Positions 9,179-18,170 of a stretch of 57,222 nt of DNA are shown here, one piece after another. Source of the stretch: Candidatus Nealsoniibacteriota bacterium (GTDB lineage: Bacteria > Patescibacteriota > Minisyncoccia > Minisyncoccales > GWA2-38-27); NCBI GenBank assembly GCA_030617105.1, contig JAUWWC010000003.1, forward strand, positions 1 through 57,222, written 5' to 3'. Positions within the stretch are counted from its first letter, which is position 1. Each line of letters starts with the position of its first letter. The notes below the pieces were generated by a model that did no database searches, had not been told where the DNA came from, and was given only the letters and a program-made list of their open reading frames with translations. The position numbers were made by a program, and so were the translations under genes.

Positions 9179-9206
9179 TAAAAAAGGGATGGCATTAAAC
9201 CACCCC
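9179..9206 (-). terminator. Terminator after the nucleotidyltransferase-like gene
   Basis: GGGGTGG / CCATCCC stem with a T-run on the minus strand. It includes the final codons of the upstream gene. Confidence 0.65.
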
Positions 9207-9857
9207 TAACAAGTTTTGAGTTCTTTGGAACAAATTAATTGCCTGATTTTTACTAAATTCTCTGTCTGATTTAACGACTCTTAAAAATTCCATAACTTCT
9301 TTAAGCAGGGGCTCTCCCTTCTCCACCAATAAATGAGCAAAAGTAATTGGAAGAAATTCAGGGTTGCTTTGGTAATAGTTAGCGAATTCATGATAACTAC
9401 AAGCAAAGGAAAGATGAATTAAGGCAGAAGATAAATTGCGCTTATTTCCCTTTTGGTCATAAATTTCCAGACGGTTGAAGGCATTTTTTAATCTTTGCTG
9501 GGCTTTTTGCTGAAGAAACTGAATTGCTTCTGCTGATACTGGTAAAAACAATATAGTGTTACTTCTTAGTTCGCTAAATTCTACTTTTTTTGTTTTATCA
9601 TCTGACAATAATAAACCAGTTATAATAGGGTCAGTGATTATGGGGTCAAACAGTTTCCGTCTTCTTTCAAATTCGCCCTTACCAATCATCAAAATATCTA
9701 ATCTTGACGGCTCATAAAGACGAGCTTTGGTTTCTCTTTCTAATACAGCCAATAAATCAATGTCATCACCTAGCCAATCGCCATATCGTATCAGAAACTT
9801 AATATCTTTTGGATTGATTTTTCCATTTACTCTCTGAATAATCTCTCTTTTATTCAT
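9195..9857 (-). CDS. Nucleotidyltransferase-like protein
   Basis: A 220-aa protein. The N-terminal third has RYGDWLGDDIDLLAVLE, resembling the G-x-D-x-D core of MNT/kanamycin-type nucleotidyltransferases, although the usual GS is replaced by GD. The C-terminal half is helical and could be a HEPN-like or substrate domain. The unit is monocistronic: a consensus promoter (9919-9947), GGAGATAATAAG before the ATG and a terminator overlapping its 3' end. No toxin or antitoxin partner gene is adjacent. The function is not known, and the domain call is an inference from one motif. Confidence 0.6.
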   Translation of the reverse strand: MNKREIIQRVNGKINPKDIKFLIRYGDWLGDDIDLLAVLERETKARLYEPSRLDILMIGKGEFERRRKLFDPIITDPIITGLLLSDDKTKKVEFSELRSNTILFLPVSAEAIQFLQQKAQQRLKNAFNRLEIYDQKGNKRNLSSALIHLSFACSYHEFANYYQSNPEFLPITFAHLLVEKGEPLLKEVMEFLRVVKSDREFSKNQAINLFQRTQNLLGVV

Positions 9858-9918
9858 CTTATTATCTCCTTGTTATTTGTCCAATTATACAATTTTAAAG
9901 AAACTGTTCTTCTAACAT

Positions 9919-9947
9919 ACTTTACCAAACTCATAAACTTCTGTCAA
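9919..9947 (-). promoter_or_regulatory. Promoter of the nucleotidyltransferase-like gene
   Basis: TTGACA (9942-9947), 17-bp spacer, TAAAGT (9919-9924). It begins directly after the terminator of the preceding small gene. Confidence 0.7.
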
Positions 9948-9948
9948 G

Positions 9949-9979
9949 AAAAAAAGCGCCTCACAAAAAATGAAGCGCA
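9949..9979 (-). terminator. Terminator of the 43-aa gene
   Basis: GCGCTTCA / TGAGGCGC stem with one mismatch, followed on the minus strand by seven T. Confidence 0.8.
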
Positions 9980-9991
9980 TTTCAATGATTT

Positions 9992-10123
9992 CTATTTTTT
10001 TAACTTCCGTCTTCTCAGCTTCCCTCGACCGCAAACCATACATCTGCCCCTTTGACTAGTTAAAGTTTTCTTTCCCCCGCATTGCATACTATGACAAGGC
10101 GTTCTCTTGTTCTTACGTCCCAT
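9992..10123 (-). CDS. 43-aa basic zinc-finger-like protein
   Basis: A short reading frame starting MGRKNKRTPCHSMQC and ending in a Lys/Arg run. Four cysteines (Cys10, Cys15, then CMVC near residue 28) fit a small zinc ribbon, and the high basic content suggests RNA or ribosome binding. GAAAGGG precedes the ATG and a strong terminator follows the stop. I do not recognise it as a standard ribosomal protein. The start could not be confirmed by homology. Confidence 0.6.
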   Translation of the reverse strand: MGRKNKRTPCHSMQCGGKKTLTSQRGRCMVCGRGKLRRRKLKK

Positions 10124-10212
10124 CTAAAGGCCCTTTCAATAATATTTGTTAAACAAATTGAATTTTAAAAAAACAATAATTTTAATTTAATGCAAATTAG
10201 AATTTTTGTCAA

Positions 10213-11736
10213 TTAAATTTTGGGGAATAATAGCTTTTCTTTTTTGATTCTTGTTCCAGATTTAATATTAGTCCAGCTGTCTTTGTAATTTGGGTTTTTA
10301 CCCAATAATTTCTCAATTTTTAAAGATTTGGCAATTTCTAAAGCAGTATCAGGTATAAAAATATAAACTTGCCAAGCAAGTTGATGAAGAGCATCTAATA
10401 GACCATATAATACCCAATTTAATTCTTCCTTTTTTCCTTCTTTGGCCAGTTGCCAAGGTTTATTTTTCTCAATATATTTATCAGCTTCACTAATAAATTT
10501 CCAGATAGAAGACAAAGCTTCATTGAACTGATAATTATTCAAATATTTATCTAAATCCTGCCAGGCCTTTTTCCAATTATAAATTTTCTCATCAACTCTT
10601 AAAGCATGGCTGTCTGGATTCTTATCTATTTTTGGAACCTTACTATCACAATATTTCTCAGCCATTGTTAAAACCCTTGCTACTAAATTCCCAATTCCTG
10701 ATGCTAAATCAGAATTATATCTTTGCTCAAACTTTTCATAGGTAAAATCACCATCCTCAGTTGAGGGGATCTCCCGTAAAAGAAAATACCTAACAGCATC
10801 TGTTCCATATTTTTTAACAAGCTCAAAGGGATCAATCACATTGCCCAATGACTTAGACATCTTCTGCCCATCAACAGTTATAAAGCCGTGAGCAAAAATC
10901 TTCTTTGGCAAAGGCAGTCCTAAAGACAATAATAAACTCCCCCAAATTACACTATGGTGCCAAAGTATGTCTTTTCCAATAACATGAACATCTGCTGGCC
11001 AAAATTTTCTAAATTTATCATTTGGATAACTAATGGTTGTTAAGTAATTTATTAAAGCGTCCACCCAAACGGACAATGTCAATTTCTTATCAAACGGAAG
11101 TGGAACTCCCCACTCAACTGTTTTTCTAGAAATACTTAAATCCCGCAAGGGTTCTTTCAATCGGTTTAAAATCTCACTTCTTCTGCTTTCTGGAATAACG
11201 AAATTTTTGTTCTCTTGAATATACTTCAAAAGTTGTCTCTGATATTTACTCATCCTGAAAAAGTAAGTCTCTTCTTCAATCGTTTCCAGGGCTTTACGAT
11301 GTACAGGGCATTTATTATCCACTAAATCTTTTGGCAAATAAAAACTTTCGCAATCTACACAATATAAACCTTTATATTTCCCTTTGTAGATACCACCTTT
11401 TTTGTATATCTTTTTGATAAGCTCTTGAACAACTTTTATATGTCTTTTTTCTGTAGTTCTAATAAAATCATCGTTGGAAATATTCAATACTTTACATAAA
11501 TCTCTAAAGTACTTACTTGTTTCATCTACAAATTCCTGAGGTTTTTTGTTCGCTTTTTGCGCATATCTCTGAATTTTTTGGCCATGCTCGTCCAGCCCGG
11601 TGCTGAAATGCACATCAAAACCCTGCAATCTTTTATATCGCGCTAAAACATCAGCCTGAACTTTCTCCAAGGCATGGCCGAGATGCGGCTTCTCCGAGGG
11701 ATAATCTATGGCCGTAGAAATATAAAACTTTTTCAT
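10213..11736 (-). CDS. metG: Methionyl-tRNA synthetase
   Basis: A 507-aa class Ia synthetase. HIGH reads HLGH in DYPSEKPHLGHALEKVQ. The CP insertion has a knuckle CVDC...CPVH that would bind one zinc, and KMSKS is intact (DGQKMSKSLGNVIDPFEL). There is no C-terminal EMAP/Trbp111-like domain, consistent with the compact bacterial form. A hairpin carrying a GGAGG in one arm precedes the start (11743-11766), while no Shine-Dalgarno lies at normal spacing. Confidence 0.97.
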   Translation of the reverse strand: MKKFYISTAIDYPSEKPHLGHALEKVQADVLARYKRLQGFDVHFSTGLDEHGQKIQRYAQKANKKPQEFVDETSKYFRDLCKVLNISNDDFIRTTEKRHIKVVQELIKKIYKKGGIYKGKYKGLYCVDCESFYLPKDLVDNKCPVHRKALETIEEETYFFRMSKYQRQLLKYIQENKNFVIPESRRSEILNRLKEPLRDLSISRKTVEWGVPLPFDKKLTLSVWVDALINYLTTISYPNDKFRKFWPADVHVIGKDILWHHSVIWGSLLLSLGLPLPKKIFAHGFITVDGQKMSKSLGNVIDPFELVKKYGTDAVRYFLLREIPSTEDGDFTYEKFEQRYNSDLASGIGNLVARVLTMAEKYCDSKVPKIDKNPDSHALRVDEKIYNWKKAWQDLDKYLNNYQFNEALSSIWKFISEADKYIEKNKPWQLAKEGKKEELNWVLYGLLDALHQLAWQVYIFIPDTALEIAKSLKIEKLLGKNPNYKDSWTNIKSGTRIKKEKLLFPKI

Positions 11737-11742
11737 AATCTT

Positions 11743-11766
11743 AAAAGGAGGTTCTAGCCTCCTTTT
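11743..11766 (-). promoter_or_regulatory. Hairpin with AAAAGGAGG in its 5' arm ahead of metG
   Basis: Perfect 9-bp stem AAAAGGAGG / CCTCCTTTT with a 6-nt loop, ending 6 nt before the metG ATG. It may be a weak terminator for the upstream permease gene or a leader structure of metG. Confidence 0.45.
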
Positions 11767-11793
11767 AGTTTTACCATAATTTTAATATAAAAT

Positions 11794-12822
11794 CTACACT
11801 GTTACTGCTTTTCCATCTCTTCTTCTTTGCAAAAACTCTTTCAGGAATTCAAATAATATGCCAAATAAAGGAATGGCTAAAACTGCTCCAAGCAATCCCC
11901 AAAGATTTGCTCCAACAACCAAAGAAATTAAAACCAAAGCAGGAGGCAGGCCAACAAATTTCTTCATTAATATAGGAGAAAGAATGCTGTTCTCAATTTG
12001 CTGAATTAAGGCAAAGGTAATCAGAACAAAAATTGCCTTGAACATCTCTGTTGGGAAAATAATCAAAAATAGAACAATTCCTGTCAGAAGTGGTCCTACA
12101 TAAGGAATAAAATTAAACACACCAGCGAATAAAGCCAAAGTAAAAGGATATTTTACATTAAAAAGCGAAAAGGCAACATAAGAGGCTAAACCAACAAATA
12201 AACAAGCTAAAACCCGCGCGCCAAACCAACCAGCTACTTTCTTTTGACATCGTGCCCAAACATTCAATACCTGAGCTTCATATCTTTTAGGAAACAAGAG
12301 AATTAAAGTTCTCTCAATTGATTTCTCTTCCATAGAAAGAAAGATAGCAGTAATAATAACAAATAAAGTTGTGAAAACACCGCCAAAGATAGTAAATAAA
12401 ACACTAAAAATATTCTCTGCCATTCCTTCCAAAGTTTCTCCCAGAGCTTTCAAAAAACTCTCAATATTCTCAAATGCCTGAAAACCAAGTCCTTTTAATG
12501 GAGGAGAGATTTTCTCAAAATATTCAGGAAAGGACTCTAAAAATGCCTGAATCTCAGAGATAAACAAAGGAATGACTAAAAAAATTAATAAACTTAGCAT
12601 TCCAAAAGTGCCAACATAAATAAGCACAACACTAAGAATGCGGGGAATTCTTCTCTTCTGTAAAAAATTAACAGCTGGATTAAATAATACAGAAATTGTC
12701 AAAGCAAAAATAAACCAAATCAGAATATCTCTAATTGAGTAAAGAATATAGAAACAGGCAACAGCAATAGAAATCTTTACAATTGTTCTCCAAGATATAT
12801 CTAATACTTTTTCTCCATTCAT
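11794..12822 (-). CDS. AI-2E family transporter (PerM/YdiK-like permease)
   Basis: A 342-aa integral membrane protein with about seven to eight hydrophobic segments and the family's C-terminal signature: FNFIPYVGPLLTGI, then QQIENSILSPILMKKFVGLPPALVLISLVVGA, shown here only in part. Members export small molecules such as autoinducer-2 or couple to sodium. The substrate cannot be inferred. Its ATG overlaps the stop of the M16 peptidase gene by 4 nt. Confidence 0.9.
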   Translation of the reverse strand: MNGEKVLDISWRTIVKISIAVACFYILYSIRDILIWFIFALTISVLFNPAVNFLQKRRIPRILSVVLIYVGTFGMLSLLIFLVIPLFISEIQAFLESFPEYFEKISPPLKGLGFQAFENIESFLKALGETLEGMAENIFSVLFTIFGGVFTTLFVIITAIFLSMEEKSIERTLILLFPKRYEAQVLNVWARCQKKVAGWFGARVLACLFVGLASYVAFSLFNVKYPFTLALFAGVFNFIPYVGPLLTGIVLFLIIFPTEMFKAIFVLITFALIQQIENSILSPILMKKFVGLPPALVLISLVVGANLWGLLGAVLAIPLFGILFEFLKEFLQRRRDGKAVTV

Positions 12823-14081
12823 AATCTTAATAATTTTTGAAATTTACCTTTGTCTTTAAATGGGCCTATTAAAGCTAAATTCAACTTCTTAGGCTGAAAA
12901 ATATCTTTACTAACCTTTAAAATATCATTAACACTTACTTTATTAATTTTAGCATAAATTTCTTTTGAAGTTAAAATTCTATTCTCAAGAAGCTCTTGGC
13001 CTCCATAAAAAGATGCCTGAGCATCAGAAGCTTCCAATTGCAAACTCATTTTTCCTTTAATATAATCTTTGGCTTTTTTAAGTTCTTGAGCTGGGATTTT
13101 TTTCTGAGAAATCTTTTTATACTCTTTCAAAATAGTTGAAATTGCTTTCTCAACATTTTTATTATCAACACCTACCTGAGTAATTAAAAATCCAGTATCT
13201 GGATCAGCTGAAACCTCCGTGCTAATATAATAAGCCAATCCAAGTTTTTCTCTAACCTCAATAAATAATCTTGAACTCATCATCCCTCCTAAAATAATTC
13301 CCAAAATTTGCTGAGCATATCTTAGAGCGTGAGAAAGGCTATAAGCTCTTGCGCCAAGACAAAGATGGGTCTGGTCAGTTCTTCTTTCTTTTAAAAGACA
13401 TTCTGGTCCTGTCTGTCGCTCAATAACCTTTACTTTTCCAGGGGGCTTAGTAGTTTTTATTTTTGAAAAAGCATGCTTGATTTTCTTAATTACCTGATTT
13501 TCTAATTTCCCGGCTAAACAAACAATAGTGTTTGAGGCAACATATTGATTCTTTAGATAATCTCCAAGTTTTTGCTGAGAGATTCCCAATACAGTCTCTT
13601 TTGTTCCAGCAATATTCCATCCAGCTGGCTGGTCACCATATAAAAGTTCTCTCCATAGAATTTGGACATAAGACATTGGGTTGTCAAAAAGCATATTAAT
13701 CTCTTCAAGAATGACTCCTTTTTCTCTTTTAATCTGTTGAGCATTAAGCTTTGAGTTTAAAAAAATATCAGAAACCCAATCTAAAGCTAAATCAAAATGA
13801 TTAGCATCAACTTTGGCAAAAAATCCAGTGTATTCTTCCCCAGTAAAAGCATTGTAGATTCCTCCCACCTTATCTAAGGTTTCAGCAATAGCCGTAGTAT
13901 TGGGTCGCTTCTTGGTTCCCTTAAAAAGCATGTGTTCTAAAAAATGAGAGATGCCCTTTATTTGTTTCTTCTCGTACTTAGAGCCAGTGCCAACCAATAC
14001 TAAAACCGTTACTGCTTGAGTCCCCTTTTGCGGAACAGTAATAATCCTTAATCCATTTTCTAAAGTTGTTTTCTTAAACAT
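12819..14081 (-). CDS. M16-family (pitrilysin/MPP-like) zinc peptidase
   Basis: A 420-aa protein with the inverted zinc motif HFLEH (HxxEH) at about residue 45 and the distal Glu in EKGVILEEINM, so it should be catalytically active. The C-terminal half is the inactive M16 partner domain, with the GLAYYIS segment. In bacteria such proteins degrade or process peptides. It overlaps glyS by 22 nt and the permease by 4 nt. Confidence 0.93.
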   Translation of the reverse strand: MFKKTTLENGLRIITVPQKGTQAVTVLVLVGTGSKYEKKQIKGISHFLEHMLFKGTKKRPNTTAIAETLDKVGGIYNAFTGEEYTGFFAKVDANHFDLALDWVSDIFLNSKLNAQQIKREKGVILEEINMLFDNPMSYVQILWRELLYGDQPAGWNIAGTKETVLGISQQKLGDYLKNQYVASNTIVCLAGKLENQVIKKIKHAFSKIKTTKPPGKVKVIERQTGPECLLKERRTDQTHLCLGARAYSLSHALRYAQQILGIILGGMMSSRLFIEVREKLGLAYYISTEVSADPDTGFLITQVGVDNKNVEKAISTILKEYKKISQKKIPAQELKKAKDYIKGKMSLQLEASDAQASFYGGQELLENRILTSKEIYAKINKVSVNDILKVSKDIFQPKKLNLALIGPFKDKGKFQKLLRL

Positions 14082-15367
14082 TCTATTAAATCTTTAATCT
14101 TAACTCTCTTCTGTTTCATTGTGTTTCTATCTCTCACAGTAACATCATCATTTTTCAAACTATCAAAATCAATGGTTATTGCAAAAACACATCCAATTTC
14201 ATCTAATCTTCTGTATCTTCTTCCGATTGAGCCGACTTCATCGTATTGAGTCATAAAATGAGGTTTGAGTATCTGATAAACCTGTTTTGCTTTTTTAACT
14301 ATTTCTGCCTTGTTTTTTACTAAAGGCAGAACTGCTGCTTTGATTGGGGCTAAGGATTTATCAAGCTTAAGTAAAACTTCAAGCTCTTTTGCTGACTTAG
14401 TAGTTTTTGTTCTTCCTCCTTTTACTTCAGTATAAGCATCACAAAGAAAGGCAAATAAACTCCTATCAACACCAACTGATGTCTCAATAATATATGGGAA
14501 ATATCCTTCATATTTTAAATCCTCTCCACTATGCTTTGAATGATTAGATAAATCCCAATCCCCCCTATTATGAATTCCTTCTATCTCCTGCCATCCAAAA
14601 GGAAACCTATACTCAATATCAATTGCTCTTTTAGCATAATGAGGAAGTTCGTTTTTAGGAACTTCTTTTGCTCTTAAATTCTTTTTACTAATCCCTAAAT
14701 TCAAATACCAATTTATTCTTTGTTTTTTCCAATAATCAAAGAGCTTTGGACCTGTTTTTGGTTCACAAAACCACTGCATTTCCATTTGCTCAAATTCACG
14801 AGTTCTATAAATAAAATCTTTAGGAGTAATTTCGTTTCTAAATGCCTTGCCAATCTGAGCTATGCCAAATGGAATCTTCATTCTCATTGATTGCAAAACA
14901 TTCTTGAAATTAGTATAGATTCCCTGACAAGTTTCAGCTCTTAAATAAGTTGCTGCTGCTTCATCTTCAACAGGTCCAACAAATGTCTTCATCATTAGAT
15001 TAAACTTCTTTGGCTTTGTTAATGCTCCCCCGCAATCGGGACACCCTGATGGTTTTTTGATTTCGTCTAAACGAAATCGCTTATGGCATTTCTTACATTC
15101 CACTAATTCATCAGCAAAACCAGCTGTTAAATGACCAGAGGCCTTCCAAACTTTAGGACTCATTAAGATAGCTGCATCAAAGCCAACAATATCATTTTGC
15201 TTTTTGAGCATCTCATCCCACCAGACCTTTTTAATATTATTCTTCATTTCTACACCCAAAGGACCAAAATCATAACAAGAGCCAAATCCTCCATAAATCT
15301 CAGACGAAGGAAAAACAAAACCTCTTCTTTTGCTTAAAGATACAATTTTTTCCATTAAATCCGCCAT
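14060..15367 (-). CDS. glyS: Glycyl-tRNA synthetase, alpha2 (class II homodimer) type
   Basis: A 435-aa class II enzyme of the archaeal/eukaryotic/Gram-positive alpha2 type rather than the alpha2beta2 type. Visible are a zinc ribbon (CKKCHKRF...CPDCGG), motif 2 (FRNEITPKDFIYRTREFEQME) and motif 3 (VGVDRSLFAFL), plus the C-terminal anticodon-binding domain. The -10 box TAGAAT (15374-15379) is 6 nt from the ATG at 15367, which predicts a leaderless mRNA and supports this start over the nearby second ATG. Confidence 0.97.
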   Translation of the reverse strand: MADLMEKIVSLSKRRGFVFPSSEIYGGFGSCYDFGPLGVEMKNNIKKVWWDEMLKKQNDIVGFDAAILMSPKVWKASGHLTAGFADELVECKKCHKRFRLDEIKKPSGCPDCGGALTKPKKFNLMMKTFVGPVEDEAAATYLRAETCQGIYTNFKNVLQSMRMKIPFGIAQIGKAFRNEITPKDFIYRTREFEQMEMQWFCEPKTGPKLFDYWKKQRINWYLNLGISKKNLRAKEVPKNELPHYAKRAIDIEYRFPFGWQEIEGIHNRGDWDLSNHSKHSGEDLKYEGYFPYIIETSVGVDRSLFAFLCDAYTEVKGGRTKTTKSAKELEVLLKLDKSLAPIKAAVLPLVKNKAEIVKKAKQVYQILKPHFMTQYDEVGSIGRRYRRLDEIGCVFAITIDFDSLKNDDVTVRDRNTMKQKRVKIKDLIECLRKQL

Positions 15368-15395
15368 TAGTTTATTCTAACTTATTTTCCCAAAA

Positions 15396-15424
15396 ACAAA
15401 AAGGGCTGGATTATTTCCCAGCCC
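15396..15424 (-). terminator. Terminator of the 70-aa gene
   Basis: GGGCTGG / CCAGCCC stem followed by TTTTTG on the minus strand, just upstream of glyS. Confidence 0.8.
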
Positions 15425-15623
15425 TATTAAAAGATTCCTCCTTGAAGGCTCGCAACTTTTCCCCAGCTTTCTTGAGAAGTCCTCTATAGTTGTCATCCGG
15501 AAGCTTTCTTTCAACCCAGCGCGTAATTCTATAGCCGGCAAAACCATAAACATAAAGTAGTACCTTTCGTTCATCAGTAGAAAGATCGGGACACTGCTCT
15601 ATTATCTCTTTTGTAGTTTCCAT
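15411..15623 (-). CDS. 70-aa hypothetical protein
   Basis: Not recognised. A mostly helical, charged 70-aa product that starts METTKEIIEQCPDLSTDERK. The start is well supported: GGAGG lies 7 nt before the ATG and is embedded in the last codons of the upstream membrane-protein gene, whose TGA is one base away. The two genes are therefore one transcript, ending at the terminator just after this gene. An overlapping frame in the same region has no ribosome-binding site. Confidence 0.6.
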   Translation of the reverse strand: METTKEIIEQCPDLSTDERKVLLYVYGFAGYRITRWVERKLPDDNYRGLLKKAGEKLRAFKEESFNRAGK

Positions 15624-15624
15624 T

Positions 15625-16227
15625 TCAAAAACCTCCTTTCGGTTTTCTTAAAGACCAAATTCCAACTACAAAATGTAGTAAAAAACAATTAATTGGATAA
15701 AACAACATATAAGCGCCTTTCCATTCGAGAAATACAGCAATCAGATGAAATATATAAGCTGCGCTAAAGATAAACCAAGGCAATGGGTTTTGCTCGTTTT
15801 CGGGATTCTTCCATAATCCACGGTAAGTGGGTATAAAAGAAATCGCAATACTGGGTTGCAAAATCAAATTAGCATAAATAGCGCCAGTCCTAGTAAAACG
15901 ATACCGCCACCAAACAAGAAGAGCGATAATGCCTAAAACTAAAGCAATATCATCCCAAAAATCTAATTTAGAGAAATTGCCCCTAAATAAACATCGGAAA
16001 AACACTAGAATACAAGCAATAGTGCTAACAGTAGGCAATATTGCTAAAGGCCAATGCTCGCCCATTATAAAATAGCTGACACAGTTTGAGCTAGAGATAA
16101 AAACCCATAACAACCAAGTAGCTTTTCTAGGACAAGAAATACCAAGAACTGCCTGTTTGTTATATCTGTAAAATGCTACAACATGCATTAAGCCAGCAGT
16201 AACTCCTAATATCACTTCGATAGTCAT
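15625..16227 (-). CDS. Multispanning membrane protein, possibly PQ-loop-like
   Basis: A 200-aa protein with about six to seven hydrophobic segments. The start at 16227 is chosen because GGAGGTGCTTT lies directly before this ATG; longer in-frame starts would put the promoter inside the gene. The segment QPSIAISFIPTYRGLW followed by NPLPWFI resembles the PQ-loop of MtN3/SWEET-type carriers, and CPRKATWLLW could be the matching first loop, but this is inference. It has its own TTGACT promoter and shares a transcript with the 70-aa gene. Confidence 0.65.
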   Translation of the reverse strand: MTIEVILGVTAGLMHVVAFYRYNKQAVLGISCPRKATWLLWVFISSSNCVSYFIMGEHWPLAILPTVSTIACILVFFRCLFRGNFSKLDFWDDIALVLGIIALLVWWRYRFTRTGAIYANLILQPSIAISFIPTYRGLWKNPENEQNPLPWFIFSAAYIFHLIAVFLEWKGAYMLFYPINCFLLHFVVGIWSLRKPKGGF

Positions 16228-16276
16228 AAAGCACCTCCATTTCTGTTTTAAAAGAGCCAATCTTTTTTGATAAGTT

Positions 16277-16305
16277 ATTATATTTTCTAAAAAACAAAAA
16301 GTCAA
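16277..16305 (-). promoter_or_regulatory. Promoter of the membrane-protein/70-aa operon
   Basis: TTGACT (16300-16305), 17-bp spacer, TATAAT (16277-16282), ~45-nt leader to the ATG at 16227. Confidence 0.75.
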
Positions 16306-16343
16306 GAAAAAAGTCCTGTTCAGAAAATCCTGACTCAGGACTT
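16306..16343 (-). terminator. Terminator after the cysteine-rich gene
   Basis: AAGTCCTG / CAGGACTT stem with a T-run on the minus strand, directly followed by the next promoter. Confidence 0.75.
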
Positions 16344-16344
16344 A

Positions 16345-16581
16345 TTACAATAATCCAAACCTCTCTTTTTTTCTAACAATGAATGGCTTAAGTTTTTTTC
16401 TATCTTCAAAATGAACACAATGTACAAAATCAGCAAAACAGAATCTCTCAGACCATTTTTTCTGATGAATCTTGCATCCAGTAATTCTTTTTAGATCTCT
16501 AATCTTTTCTTCAATAATATATGTTGCGCAAAATTTAAAAAACAGACATGCTCCACACTCTTTTTCTATATCTTCTTTCAT
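16345..16581 (-). CDS. 78-aa cysteine-rich protein
   Basis: Not recognised. The product has seven cysteines: ECGACLFFKFC near the N-terminus, TGC in the middle and CFADFVHC toward the C-terminus, each close to His or aromatic residues. This could bind a metal or an Fe-S cluster. The start at 16581 is chosen for the AGAGGTGGG before the ATG; a longer frame extends upstream without a ribosome-binding site and overlaps the preceding gene. A terminator follows. Confidence 0.6.
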   Translation of the reverse strand: MKEDIEKECGACLFFKFCATYIIEEKIRDLKRITGCKIHQKKWSERFCFADFVHCVHFEDRKKLKPFIVRKKERFGLL

Positions 16582-16610
16582 AATCCCACCTCTTTTCTTT
16601 TTTAAAGAAC

Positions 16611-18167
16611 TTATTTTGCAAGCTTTGAAGCTTCGCCTTGAATAAATGATTCTGTCCACTGATCTTCTCCAGTAATTACTGCTTCATTAATAATTGTCTG
16701 GCCAGATGCTAAAGAAACTTGAAAAGAAATGCTCGGTGCTTCATTAAGAATACCTGTTCCTGCTTCCATATCTCCAATCATCCAGACAATTTCTCTGCTT
16801 CCGCTGTCATAAGCAAACTTTGACGATTCGCTTTCAGGGAAAATATTACCAAATAAGTTTACTTCTGAAGGCAAAATTGCTTTTACTTTAACATTTTTAA
16901 CATCGTTGAGATAATTCTTAGCCTGCCAGGTTATAGTATAAATATCACCTTGTTGAGAAGCTTGTTGAGAAATCTCTAATTTTGAATTTACTTTTGTTTC
17001 AAACTCTTCTTTTACCTGAGAAATCAAAATTGTATTCTTTAAAAGAGCATTTCTTTCTTCAAGGCTGCTAATTGCCCAGTCATCTTTGAGATTAATCCAA
17101 AACTCAACTTTTCCTTCTTTGCCCTGGTCTAAAAACTTAAGCTTTGGAACATCTCTCCAATCCCAGATTACAGAATTGTCTCCTGTTTGAAATTGGCCTG
17201 ATTCACTTTTTATTGTATCAAAATCAAATCCATCTCCATCAAGAGTTGCTACTAAAAACAAATCCTTGAATGGCTCTTCGCTAATATTCCTAAAGAAAAC
17301 TTCATAATGAAGCAAATCGCCAGGACTGGCAGTATAATTACTTTGTCCATTTATATGCTGAAAAATAGAAAGCTGGGGCCTGGTAATCTCTACCCCTCTT
17401 GTTATTTCTTTTAAAATAATAAATTCATCATCCTGCCAAACACCAATAGCAGCTTTAAACATTTTCTGTTCTTTAAGTTCTCCAGAAAGATTGCCGCTGA
17501 TTTCAATTCTTCCTCCTTCAGCTTTATTTAAAAGAGAAATCTCCCATTCTGTCTTATCCAAACCCTTAGGGTCACTTGTTAAAAACTCAAAGCCATCAGG
17601 ATACTCAATTCTTATACCTAAATTAGTAAGTGGGTAGTCCAAGCTTGAGAAATAATTTAAAGAAAACTTGAAATCCCTGCCTGCTTCTATTCTTGAGGCA
17701 AGGTCAAAATCAAAAGTCAAAGGAACTGCATCAATTACAGTATTTAATGTAGTGGTTGATTCATAACGTGCTTGTAGGTTTTTCACGCGATAACTCAACC
17801 AGGCCTTAGCTGTCTTCACTTCCCCGTCTCTTCCTAAAAGCCGTCCCTTAAATTGGAAGGTTTTTTCTTCTCCAGGATAAATATCTCCTAATTCCTCAGT
17901 CCCTATTTCTATTCTTCTTGAAACACCCTGTTCTAATAAAGTATATTCTGGGAATTCAAAAATAAGGCGGGGCTCTTCTAATCTAACATCCCCATTATTC
18001 TTATACTTCACTGTATATTCAATTTCCCGTGCAACTGATGCATTTCCAGGACCTAAGATTTCCAATTTCAGAATCTCTTTTGAATAAGGATTTCTCTGCC
18101 AATACCAATAACCAGCTATTCCAAGAATTGCAGCTAAAGCTATAACTAAAATGATAACTTTTCTCAT
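16611..18167 (-). CDS. Membrane-anchored protein with repeated Ig-like (DUF11/CARDB-type) domains
   Basis: A 518-aa product. A single N-terminal membrane segment (VIILVIALAAILGIAGYWYW) is followed by a large extracytoplasmic part with about four beta-rich modules. Each has phrases such as VEYTVKYKNNGD, LLHYEVFFRNISEE and YTITWQAKNYLNDV, typical of surface Ig-like repeats. No enzyme motif is visible. It is probably a cell-surface or envelope protein. It follows recO by 3 nt and likely shares its transcript. Confidence 0.75.
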   Translation of the reverse strand: MRKVIILVIALAAILGIAGYWYWQRNPYSKEILKLEILGPGNASVAREIEYTVKYKNNGDVRLEEPRLIFEFPEYTLLEQGVSRRIEIGTEELGDIYPGEEKTFQFKGRLLGRDGEVKTAKAWLSYRVKNLQARYESTTTLNTVIDAVPLTFDFDLASRIEAGRDFKFSLNYFSSLDYPLTNLGIRIEYPDGFEFLTSDPKGLDKTEWEISLLNKAEGGRIEISGNLSGELKEQKMFKAAIGVWQDDEFIILKEITRGVEITRPQLSIFQHINGQSNYTASPGDLLHYEVFFRNISEEPFKDLFLVATLDGDGFDFDTIKSESGQFQTGDNSVIWDWRDVPKLKFLDQGKEGKVEFWINLKDDWAISSLEERNALLKNTILISQVKEEFETKVNSKLEISQQASQQGDIYTITWQAKNYLNDVKNVKVKAILPSEVNLFGNIFPESESSKFAYDSGSREIVWMIGDMEAGTGILNEAPSISFQVSLASGQTIINEAVITGEDQWTESFIQGEASKLAK

Positions 18168-18170
18168 GCT

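Noticed and set aside
16228-16305. Longer start for the 200-aa membrane protein
   Set aside because: The extension covers the promoter and has no ribosome-binding site; the chosen ATG has GGAGG.
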